Positions 53,210 through 60,605 of a stretch of 64,000 nucleotides of DNA are shown here, piece by piece. This DNA comes from Sphingomonas sp. Leaf20 (GTDB lineage Bacteria; Pseudomonadota; Alphaproteobacteria; Sphingomonadales; Sphingomonadaceae), in contig NZ_LMKN01000009.1 of NCBI RefSeq assembly GCF_001421535.1, positions 700,497 through 764,496 of the forward strand. The letters run 5' to 3'. A program made the position numbers and the translations under genes. Numbering within the stretch: the first letter of the stretch is position 1; each line of letters starts with the position of its first letter. The notes below the pieces were generated by a model, which had not been told where the DNA came from, made no database searches, and worked only from the letters and a program-made list of their open reading frames with translations.

Positions 53210-53226
53210 TGTAAGCGCCGCTTACA
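53210..53226. promoter_or_regulatory. Perfect 17-bp palindrome overlapping the translation start region
   Basis: TGTAAGCG, C, CGCTTACA sits immediately before the AGGAGG ribosome site of the racemase-like gene. It may be an operator, or a small transcript hairpin that hides the ribosome site. It is unrelated in sequence to the 19-bp motif 40 bases upstream. Confidence 0.6.
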
Positions 53227-53238
53227 GGAGGCGCACGG

Positions 53239-53997
53239 ATGGTAGATTCTCTGGGGTCACGGATGAAGTTCGCGGTCGTCGCGCCGTCCACCAATACCAG
53301 CGTGGAGCCCGAATACGCCCGCATGCAGCCGCGTGGGGTGACCAACCATTTCTCGCGCATTGCCATTCCGGACACCAAGGTGACCGACGACGACAGCTTC
53401 ATGGTGATGCTCAACACGATCCGCGATTCCACCTTCGACGCGGTCGACGTGTCGATGTCGATGGAGCCGGGCTGCGTCATCATGGGCATGTCGGCGGAAA
53501 CGTTCTGGGACGGTGCCGAGGGTGCCGACCGCCTCCACAAGACGATGGTCGCGCGGACCGGTGGCGTCCCCGTCATCATGGGATCGACTGCGGTCGACGC
53601 GGCGATCAAGGCCTACGAAACCGATCGCAAACCGATCCGGAAGATCGGCATCATCACGCCGTACATGCCGGTCGGCGACCGCAACGTACAGAAGTTCTTC
53701 GAGGACCAGGGTTACGAGGTGGTCAATCTCGTCGGTCTGAAATCGCCCTCGCCGATGATGATCGCACATGAGTCCAAGCAGATACTGAAACAGGCCGCGA
53801 TCGACGTGTCCGACGGCGTCGACGCGATCATCCAGGCGGGCACCAATCTCGCCTTTGCCGACGTTGCGGCGATCGCCGAATTCTGGCTGGAGAAACCGGT
53901 GATCGCGATCAATACCGCGACCTATTGGCACGCGCTCAGAACGATGGGCATTTCCGACCAGATCGACGGCTTCGGCCATCTGCTCAGTCACTGCTGA
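53239..53997 (+). CDS. Maleate isomerase-like protein (Asp/Glu racemase superfamily)
   Basis: 252 residues, ATG 53239 behind AGGAGG. FAVVAPSTNTSVEPEYARMQ at the start and ETFWDGAEGADRLHKTM match arylmalonate decarboxylase/maleate cis-trans isomerases. The catalytic Cys would be in MEPGCVIMG; the second Cys expected around residue 195-200 is replaced in NLAFADVAAI (Ala/Asn), so the usual two-Cys site is reduced. KIGIITPYMPVGDRNVQKFF is the second-half repeat. Maleate isomerase (NicE) turns maleate into fumarate. A substituted maleate is likely here, since hydratases for such acids lie in the same island. Confidence 0.85.
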   Translation: MVDSLGSRMKFAVVAPSTNTSVEPEYARMQPRGVTNHFSRIAIPDTKVTDDDSFMVMLNTIRDSTFDAVDVSMSMEPGCVIMGMSAETFWDGAEGADRLHKTMVARTGGVPVIMGSTAVDAAIKAYETDRKPIRKIGIITPYMPVGDRNVQKFFEDQGYEVVNLVGLKSPSPMMIAHESKQILKQAAIDVSDGVDAIIQAGTNLAFADVAAIAEFWLEKPVIAINTATYWHALRTMGISDQIDGFGHLLSHC

Positions 53998-54014
53998 CCC
54001 TCAGGAGCACTCGC

Positions 54015-54929
54015 ATGGACTATGACTACATCCCCCTTCCCGCCCGTCAGCCGCTCGTGTGGCCGAACGGTGCGCGCGTCGCGCTGATCCTTACGTTCAA
54101 CCTCGAGACCTGGGATCTGACCAAGGATACCGACAAGCCCTATTATGCCGGCGGCCCGTCGATCCTCCCTGATATCCTGCCCGGCAACGTCCCCGATTTT
54201 CCGAACTACAGCTGGCGCGAATATGGTCAGCGGGTCGGCATCTGGCGACTGTTCGAGCTGTTCGACAAACTGGGCGTCAAGGCGAGCTGCACGACCAACG
54301 GCGTGACGTTCGAGCGACGCGGCGCGATGACCGATGCGGTGCTGGCGCGCGGCTGGGAATTGCTGACGCACAATTGGGAGCAGGGCGAACTGCTGACCAA
54401 CTTTGCCGGCGACCCCGGGAAGGAGCGCGAGATCGTGCTGCGGACGCTCGACCAGTTCGAGAAGTTCACCGGGCGCAAGTCGAAGGGGTGGCTGTCGTCG
54501 AGCTTGCGCGGGACGATGCAGACCGCCGACATTCTCGCGGAATATGGCTGCAGCTTCTACTGCGACATCATGAACGACGATCAGCCGTACCTGCTGAAGA
54601 CGCCGAACGGGCCGATCGTGTCGGTGCCCTATTCGAACGAGATCAACGACTTCACGTTCATCACGCGCAAGAACTTCACCACCGACCAGTTTGCGCAGGC
54701 GCTGATCGAGGAGTTGGACGTGCTGTACGAGGAAGGCGCGACCACCGGGCGGATCATGAATGTCGGCCTGCACCCGCACGTCTCGGGCCGCGCGCACCGG
54801 ATCCGCGCGCTGCGTGAGTTCATCGAACATGCGAAATCGCTGCCGGGCGTGTGGTGGGCGACGCGCGAAGAGATCGCCGACTGGTATCTCCAGAACCATG
54901 AGAGCCATATTCCTGGCCAGTTAGGGTGA
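54015..54929 (+). CDS. PuuE/NodB-like ring-opening hydrolase (copy 3)
   Basis: 304 residues, ATG 54015 behind CAGGAGC. QPLVWPNGARVALILTFNLE carries the strand-1 Asn/Glu, GWELLTHNWEQGELLTNF the central His, DIMNDDQPYLLKTPNGPIV the Asp-rich loop, and NVGLHPHVSGRAHRIRALRE the complete C-terminal His-Pro-His, as in active allantoinase-like members. Of the three copies this site is the most canonical. It lies between the racemase-like gene and an FAD monooxygenase, with a 4-base overlap to the latter. Ring opening of a cyclic amide or imide is the expected reaction. Confidence 0.88.
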   Translation: MDYDYIPLPARQPLVWPNGARVALILTFNLETWDLTKDTDKPYYAGGPSILPDILPGNVPDFPNYSWREYGQRVGIWRLFELFDKLGVKASCTTNGVTFERRGAMTDAVLARGWELLTHNWEQGELLTNFAGDPGKEREIVLRTLDQFEKFTGRKSKGWLSSSLRGTMQTADILAEYGCSFYCDIMNDDQPYLLKTPNGPIVSVPYSNEINDFTFITRKNFTTDQFAQALIEELDVLYEEGATTGRIMNVGLHPHVSGRAHRIRALREFIEHAKSLPGVWWATREEIADWYLQNHESHIPGQLG

Positions 54930-56077
54930 GCCGCAGCGAACGGATCACGATCGTCGGCGGCGGCATCGGCGGGATGACAGCCGCTGCCGCGATCGCGCAG
55001 GCAGGCTTTACGGTGACGTTGCTGGAGGCAGCGCAGCAGTTCGGGGATATCGGCGCGGGGGTCACGTTGTCGCCTAACGCGATGAAGGCGCTCGACCATA
55101 TCGGCGTCATGGAACAGGTCGCAGACGCCGGGGTCGAGCCCACCCGCCAGCGTATCCAGCACTGGCAGGACGACCGCGTTCTGGTGCCGATGGAACGCGC
55201 GAGCGCGCGCGCGAAATACGGCGCGCCCTATGTGACGATCCACCGCGCCGACCTGCACGCCGAACTGGTCCGCGCAGCGACCGATGCCGGCGTCGATCTG
55301 CGGACCAGCGCCCCGGCCGCTTCGACCGAGGGCACGACCGTGATCCTCGCCGACGGAGTTCGCGTCGAAGGCGACGTGATCATCGGCGCAGACGGCGTGA
55401 AGTCGGTCGTCCGCCAGCGGTTCGAGACCACACCTGCAAAATTCACCGGCCACGTCGCCTGGCGCGCGCTGGTGCCTGTCGACGACGCGATCCGCTCGGT
55501 CACCCAATGGCCGGGCATCCATATCGGTCCCGGCAAGATGATCACGCGCTACCCCGTGCGGGGTGGCGGGCTGCTCAACATGGTGTTCTTCGCGCGCCAG
55601 GATGGCTGGACCGAAGACGGCTGGACGCTACCCGCCGATCCTGCCGACTTGGTCGCAACCTACGCGGGCTGGTCCGACGAGGTGCAGGCGATGATCGCCG
55701 CGGCTTCGACGGTGCTGCTGTTCAAATGGGCGATCAACGCACGAGCTGCGCTGCCCGACTGGACGGTCGACGGCAACGTCGCGCTGCTCGGCGACGCGGC
55801 GCACGCGATGACGCCGTTCCTCGGTCACGGCGCTGCCTGCGCGCTGGAAGATGCGGTGGTCCTATCGCGTGCGCTTGCCCTGTCGGAGACGACGGAAGAG
55901 GGCCTGCGCCGCTACGTCGCGGCGCGCCACGACCGCGCGAGCTTTATCCAGGCGGAATCCAACGCCAATGCCGATCGCATGCAGGCGGACGACGCCGCGC
56001 TGTTCGGGCTCGGTGCGATGAAGGACGAGGAAAGCCTCGGCCTGTTCGACTACGACTGCCGGAGCGTACTCGTATGA
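54926..56077 (+). CDS. FAD-dependent monooxygenase (salicylate/6-hydroxynicotinate hydroxylase-like)
   Basis: 383 residues, GTG in a GTGA overlap. ITIVGGGIGGMTAAAAIAQA is the FAD loop, GAGVTLSPNAMKALDHIGVM the second FAD segment, VIIGADGVKSVVRQRF the DG motif, and VALLGDAAHAMTPFLGHGAA the GD motif with ALEDAVVLSRAL. This arrangement is that of salicylate, 3-hydroxybenzoate 6- and 6-hydroxynicotinate 3-hydroxylases, which decarboxylate or hydroxylate single-ring acids. In this operon an N-heteroaromatic acid is plausible. Its stop overlaps the aldehyde dehydrogenase start. Confidence 0.92.
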   Translation: MSRSERITIVGGGIGGMTAAAAIAQAGFTVTLLEAAQQFGDIGAGVTLSPNAMKALDHIGVMEQVADAGVEPTRQRIQHWQDDRVLVPMERASARAKYGAPYVTIHRADLHAELVRAATDAGVDLRTSAPAASTEGTTVILADGVRVEGDVIIGADGVKSVVRQRFETTPAKFTGHVAWRALVPVDDAIRSVTQWPGIHIGPGKMITRYPVRGGGLLNMVFFARQDGWTEDGWTLPADPADLVATYAGWSDEVQAMIAAASTVLLFKWAINARAALPDWTVDGNVALLGDAAHAMTPFLGHGAACALEDAVVLSRALALSETTEEGLRRYVAARHDRASFIQAESNANADRMQADDAALFGLGAMKDEESLGLFDYDCRSVLV

Positions 56078-57588
56078 TCGCCAATGTCACACCCTTCGAC
56101 GGCCACGCCATCGCGCCCGAGACGCAGGCGTTTCTCGGCCAGTCGCACAAACTGCTGATCGATGGTGCGTGGGTCGACGGCGAAACCGGCGAGACGATGG
56201 AGACGCGCGATCCGGCGACCGGGCTGATCCTCGCGCGGTTCGCGATCGGCGGCGCCGGCGATATCGACTACGCCGTCGCGGCGGCGCGGCGGGCGTTCGA
56301 GGGACCGTGGTCGCGGCTGACCGTCGCCGAGCGCACCGCGCTGCTGATGCGGCTCGCGCGCGCCATGAACGACGACGCGCAGATGCTGGCCGAGCTCGAC
56401 GTCATCGACAACGGCATGCCGATGTTCATCGCCGGGCTCACGGTCGCCAACTGCGTCGAGATGGTCGACTATTACGCCGGCGGGATCATGCGGATCGAGG
56501 GCACGACGACCGCCCCGCCCCGCCATGTGTCCGCCGAAGCGGAGGCGCTGACCTACACGTTGCGTGAGCCGGTCGGCGTTGTCGGCCAGATCGTGCCGTG
56601 GAACGTACCGCTGTCGACCGCGATCCTGAAACTCGCGCCGGCGCTGGCGGCGGGCTGTACCGTGGTCATCAAGCCGTCCGAGGAGACGCCGCTGTCGATG
56701 CTGCGGCTCGGGCAGCTGATCCTAGACGCGGGCTTTCCGAACGGTGTGGTCAACATCGTCAACGGCTTCGGGTCTAGCGTCGGCGCAGCGCTCGCGGAAC
56801 ATCCCGATGTCGACAAGATCTCGTTCACCGGATCGACCGCGACCGGCAAGCGGATCGTTCAGGCGGCGATCGGCAACCTCAAAAAGGTCTCGCTCGAACT
56901 CGGCGGCAAGTCGCCGGTGGTGGTCCTGGCCGACGCCGACCTTGCGCTGGCAATCCCCGGCGTGGCGATGGCGACGTTCTTCCTGCAGGGCCAGAACTGC
57001 ATGGCCGGCACGCGGATCTTCGTCCACGAAAGCATCCACGATCAGCTGATCGAGGGGCTCGCGACATTTGCCGGCGGCATGACGCTTGGCCACGGGCTCG
57101 ATCCCTCGAACATGCTCGGGCCGATGATCTCGGACGCGCATACCGCCAAGGTGATGGGCTATATCGATGGCGCGATCGCCGAGGGTGCGAGGCTGGTCGC
57201 TGGCGGCAAGCGCCTCGGCCGTCCCGGCAATTTCATACAGCCGACGATCTTCACCGATACCCGGCCAGAGATGGCCGTCGTGCGCGAGGAGATCTTCGGG
57301 CCGGTGATGGCGGTGTCGAAGTTCGCGATGGACGATCTCGATGCGATCGCGCGACTGGCGAACGACACGCCGTTCGGGTTGTCGGGGAGCGTCTGGACGC
57401 AGAGCCTCTCGTCGGCGCATCGCCTGGTGTCGCGGATCCGGGCAGGGCAGGTTTCGATCAACTGCCACGGCGCCGTTGGCACGAATATCCCGTTTGGCGG
57501 GTACGGCCAGTCCGGATGGGGCCGCGAGTTTGGTCGCGAGGGGCTCGATGCGTATCTCGAGACGAAAGCGGTGACGGCGCGGTTGTGA
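56074..57588 (+). CDS. NAD(P)-dependent aldehyde dehydrogenase
   Basis: 504 residues, ATGA overlap. QIVPWNVPLS is the cofactor entry, FTGSTATGKRI the Rossmann loop, VSLELGGKSPVVVL carries the catalytic Glu, and FFLQGQNCMAGTRIFV the catalytic Cys. EEIFGPVMAVSKF and IPFGGYGQSGWGREFG close the family pattern. The broad class oxidises aldehydes to acids. It ends the racemase/hydrolase/monooxygenase operon and probably oxidises a semialdehyde from the ring's carbon skeleton or a side chain. Confidence 0.95.
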   Translation: MIANVTPFDGHAIAPETQAFLGQSHKLLIDGAWVDGETGETMETRDPATGLILARFAIGGAGDIDYAVAAARRAFEGPWSRLTVAERTALLMRLARAMNDDAQMLAELDVIDNGMPMFIAGLTVANCVEMVDYYAGGIMRIEGTTTAPPRHVSAEAEALTYTLREPVGVVGQIVPWNVPLSTAILKLAPALAAGCTVVIKPSEETPLSMLRLGQLILDAGFPNGVVNIVNGFGSSVGAALAEHPDVDKISFTGSTATGKRIVQAAIGNLKKVSLELGGKSPVVVLADADLALAIPGVAMATFFLQGQNCMAGTRIFVHESIHDQLIEGLATFAGGMTLGHGLDPSNMLGPMISDAHTAKVMGYIDGAIAEGARLVAGGKRLGRPGNFIQPTIFTDTRPEMAVVREEIFGPVMAVSKFAMDDLDAIARLANDTPFGLSGSVWTQSLSSAHRLVSRIRAGQVSINCHGAVGTNIPFGGYGQSGWGREFGREGLDAYLETKAVTARL

Positions 57589-57590
57589 GG

Positions 57591-57717
57591 CCACCACCCC
57601 CAATTACCACTCCGGCGAAGGCCGGGACCCGATTGGGGGACGGTTATAATGAAGGATGGCGCGGCATCATTTGCCACCATTTCACGAGGGCCCCGGCCTT
57701 CGCTAGGGTGGTGGTGG
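57591..57717. repeat. Intergenic inverted repeat between convergent genes
   Basis: GCGAAGGCCGGGACCC (57615-57630) pairs with GGGCCCCGGCCTTCGC (57688-57703) in 15 of 16 positions, and outer CCACCACC/GGTGGTGG arms flank them. The loop includes CGGTTATAATGAAGG. This type of CCGGCGAAGGCCGGG element is, from general knowledge, widespread in sphingomonads. It may work as a terminator. Confidence 0.7.
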
Positions 57718-57728
57718 CGGATGCGGGT

Positions 57729-58514
57729 CTACGCCCCCACCCCCTCGCTGAGATCGTGGCTGATCAAAATCGCCGCCGACTTCAGTTCCTCCAGATAGCT
57801 TTCCAACGCGACCTCCAGCTTCATCGCGGTTACGAAGAACACCATCGTCATCGCCGCCTCGAACACGCCGTTCCTGAAGATCGGCACCGCGATCGACGAG
57901 GTCTTGCCCGGCGTCAGGTTGAAGTGATTGCGCCCCTGAACCGCGTAACCCTGCCGCCGGATGCGCTCGACATCCAGGCTCGCCTGCGCGGTGGCGAGAT
58001 ATTGCAGGTCGATCTCCTGCGACACGCGCATCCATTTCAGGATCATCAGTCGCTCCTCCTCCGGCGCGAACGCCATCGAAAGCTTGCCCGAGGCACTATC
58101 CAAAATAGGCAGCGTGAAGCCCGGATAATATTGCTCGAACGTCAGCGACGTGTTCGCGTGCGTCGAATCGCGCAGCATCATGTTGCGGCCGACGCGTGTC
58201 GCGATCGAGACCGGCCAGCCGAACCGTCGGGTCAACTCGACGATATGCGGCCGCGCAGCCTTCACCAACCGGTCGTCCTGCTGGAAACCATGCGCCAGCG
58301 TCTGCACCATCGCGGTCGGGCGATACCGCTTACGCGCCGGCTCCTGCTCGATAAGTCCTTCATACAACAGCGTTTGTACGATCCGGCACGCGGTCGGATA
58401 CGGGACTTCGGACGCTTTCGAGATTTCCATCATCGACAGCGAGCCGTGGCGGTTGATCGCTTTCAGCGCGGCGATCGACCGGCTGATCGATCGGATGGGC
58501 ACACCCTTTTCCAT
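57729..58514 (-). CDS. IclR-family transcriptional regulator
   Basis: 261 residues from ATG 58514 (MEKGVPIRSISRSIAAL); the open frame upstream carries non-coding sequence. The winged helix is ALKAINRHGSLSMMEISKAS then PTACRIVQTLLYEGLIEQ. The effector domain follows: STHANTSLTFEQYYPGFTLP, and LPILDSASGKLSMAFAPEEE as the IclR signature region. A palindromic 19-bp motif lies 76 bases upstream of its start. It probably represses or activates the surrounding operons and itself. Confidence 0.93.
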   Translation of the reverse strand: MEKGVPIRSISRSIAALKAINRHGSLSMMEISKASEVPYPTACRIVQTLLYEGLIEQEPARKRYRPTAMVQTLAHGFQQDDRLVKAARPHIVELTRRFGWPVSIATRVGRNMMLRDSTHANTSLTFEQYYPGFTLPILDSASGKLSMAFAPEEERLMILKWMRVSQEIDLQYLATAQASLDVERIRRQGYAVQGRNHFNLTPGKTSSIAVPIFRNGVFEAAMTMVFFVTAMKLEVALESYLEELKSAAILISHDLSEGVGA

Positions 58515-58590
58515 GCTCGCGAGTCTCCGAAGCCGTGTTGTGACGCCAACATGACAGGGAATGCGCGGTTGACCGCCACGTGACAATATT

Positions 58591-58609
58591 TATCCGCCTG
58601 GCGGACAGG
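58591..58609. promoter_or_regulatory. 19-bp motif, site E
   Basis: TATCCGCCTGGCGGACAGG is the most symmetric copy (TCCGCC, T, GGCGGA). It lies between the alcohol dehydrogenase stop and the IclR start, at a distance to the start (76 bases) like that at sites B, C and D. Confidence 0.7.
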
Positions 58610-58617
58610 CGATCACC

Positions 58618-59730
58618 TCAGGGTTTGACCACCTGCCGGATCGCTTCGCCACTCGCCAGCCGATCGAGCAGGCCGTTAATGTCGGACAATGGGCTGATCG
58701 ATGTAAGCAATCGTTCGACCGGGAGGCGCCCTGCCCGCCACAGCGCAACGTAACGCGGAATGTCGCGGGCCGGTATCGACGAGCCCATATAGCTGCCCAT
58801 CAGCGTCTTGCCGTCTGCGACCAGCGACACTGCGGGAATCGACAGCATCTCGGACGGATTAGGCAAGCCGACCGTGACGACGCGCCCGCCGCGGCGCGCG
58901 GCGGCATAGGCCTGCGCCAGAACGACTGCCTTGCCGACCGTCTCGATCACAACGTCCGTCTTGGATAGCGACGCCGCTTCGTCGGGCGACACGGCTTGCG
59001 CCGCACCGAGTTCGAGTGCCAACGCGCGTTTTTCGGGCGACGGGTCGACCGCGGTGACGGGTTGCGCGCCTGCTGCGAGTGCTCCGAGCAGCGCGGCTAG
59101 ACCGACCCCGCCGAGCCCGTAAACCAGCACGCTCTCACCGGCGCGCACCTTCGCCGTGTTCATGACCGCACCAACGCCCGTCAGTACCGCGCAGCCGAAC
59201 AGCGCCGCAGTTTCCGCGGGAATGTCGCGATCGACTTTCACGGCTGAGCGGCGATCAACAACGGCATGGGTCGCGAATGCGGACACGCCGAGATGATGGT
59301 GCACCGCCTCGCCGCAATCGGAGAGCCGATGGCCGCCGCGCATGAGTTCGCCCGCACCGTTCGCCGCGGCAGCGTTCGGGCAGAGATAGCCTTCGCCCGA
59401 CGCACAGGCGACGCATTCGCCGCACGAGGGCAAAAACACCAGCACGACCTGATCGCCGACCGCGAAATGTGCGTCCGCTGGATCGCCAAGCGCGACAACC
59501 GTCGCTGCGGCTTCATGCCCCAAGGCCATCGGCATTGGCCGGGGCCGGTCGCCATTCACCACTGACAGGTCGGAATGGCAGATCCCGGCGGCATCGATCC
59601 GCACCAGCAATTCGCCGCGCTTCGGATCGTCGAGCGTCAGCGTCTTCAGCATCAGCGGTGGCGTGTCGGCATAGGGGCGCAGATTGTCCCCGCTCCGGCC
59701 GAGCACGGCCGCCGTGATCTGAAGAGTCAT
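58618..59730 (-). CDS. Zinc-dependent alcohol dehydrogenase (MDR family)
   Basis: 370 residues from ATG 59730, overlapping the lyase stop. Catalytic zinc ligands are Cys in GICHSDLSVVNG and the GHE motif in MALGHEAAATV. The structural zinc Cys cluster is present in SCGECVACASGEGYLC. The NAD loop VYGLGGVGLAALLGALAAGA follows, with VDPSPEKRALALELGA giving the Asp typical for NAD. It oxidises a primary or secondary alcohol to aldehyde or ketone. It is the last gene of the hydantoinase/lyase operon. Confidence 0.94.
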   Translation of the reverse strand: MTLQITAAVLGRSGDNLRPYADTPPLMLKTLTLDDPKRGELLVRIDAAGICHSDLSVVNGDRPRPMPMALGHEAAATVVALGDPADAHFAVGDQVVLVFLPSCGECVACASGEGYLCPNAAAANGAGELMRGGHRLSDCGEAVHHHLGVSAFATHAVVDRRSAVKVDRDIPAETAALFGCAVLTGVGAVMNTAKVRAGESVLVYGLGGVGLAALLGALAAGAQPVTAVDPSPEKRALALELGAAQAVSPDEAASLSKTDVVIETVGKAVVLAQAYAAARRGGRVVTVGLPNPSEMLSIPAVSLVADGKTLMGSYMGSSIPARDIPRYVALWRAGRLPVERLLTSISPLSDINGLLDRLASGEAIRQVVKP

Positions 59731-60593
59731 GCGTCCGCCTTGGCCCATTTCTTCTCAAACGCCCAGACGTCGTCGAAGCCGATCAGCGAGCAGAAGGTCT
59801 TGAAATCGAAGATGCCGTCGGGCTCGCCTACGCCGTTGTGCTTCAGGTCGTTCAGCGCCTTCTCCATCGCGGTCGCCGCAACCAGGCTGGTCAGCGACGG
59901 ATAGATCGCAAACGCATAGCCGAGTTCCGCCAGCACCGATGCGTTCGGCACCGGGGTAAGCCCCCCGTTCGCCATATTGGCCATGACCGGGATGTCGAAC
60001 GTGGCGCAGGCGGTCCGCATTTCCTCCTCGCTCTGCAGCGCTTCGGGGAACAGGATGTCGGCACCGGCCTTGGCATACGCCTCCAGGCGACGCAGCGATC
60101 CGTCGAGGCCTTCGGACTGCCGCGCATCGGTCCGCGCGACGATCAGGACGTTAGCCTTGTCGGTTCGAGCGTCGCAGGCGACCTTGATCTTCTCGACCAT
60201 GTCTTCGAGCGAGATCAACCGCTTGAAGGGTGTATGACCGCACTTCTTGGGGAACTCCTGGTCCTCCAGCTGAACGGCGGTAACGCCGGCCGCTTCATAG
60301 CCCTTCACGGTGTGGTGGACGTTCAGCAGGCCGCCATAGCCCGTATCCGCGTCCGCGATCAGCGCCGCCTTGCTGGTACGCGCGATGGTCGCCATCCGGT
60401 CGACCATCTGCGTGTAGCTGGCGATGCCCGCGTCGGGCAGGCCGTAGGCGGACGCGGTCAGCCAGTAGCCCGTGCCATAGATGATATCGAAACCGACCCG
60501 GTCGGCGATGACGGCCGAGATCATGTCGTGGACGCCCGGCACGACGAAGAATCTGTTCTCGGCGAGCTTGGTGCGGAGGATGGAATTGGCCAT
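59727..60593 (-). CDS. Isocitrate lyase/PEP mutase-superfamily C-C lyase (2,3-dimethylmalate lyase-like)
   Basis: 288 residues from ATG 60593. VVPGVHDMISAVIADRVGFD, GYWLTASAYGLPDAG, IADADTGYGG (metal-ligand Asp), VQLEDQEFPKKCGHTPFKRL (Glu, Lys-Lys-Cys-Gly-His of the catalytic loop), and IVARTDARQSEGLDGSL are all conserved. The KKCGH motif marks true lyases, as against phosphomutases. Close relatives cleave 2,3-dimethylmalate to propionate and pyruvate, methylisocitrate, or oxaloacetate. Together with two LeuCD-like hydratases it gives the complete hydrate-then-cleave step of methylated maleates known from nicotinate fermentation. Confidence 0.9.
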   Translation of the reverse strand: MANSILRTKLAENRFFVVPGVHDMISAVIADRVGFDIIYGTGYWLTASAYGLPDAGIASYTQMVDRMATIARTSKAALIADADTGYGGLLNVHHTVKGYEAAGVTAVQLEDQEFPKKCGHTPFKRLISLEDMVEKIKVACDARTDKANVLIVARTDARQSEGLDGSLRRLEAYAKAGADILFPEALQSEEEMRTACATFDIPVMANMANGGLTPVPNASVLAELGYAFAIYPSLTSLVAATAMEKALNDLKHNGVGEPDGIFDFKTFCSLIGFDDVWAFEKKWAKADA

Positions 60594-60605
60594 GTTATGC
60601 AATCC

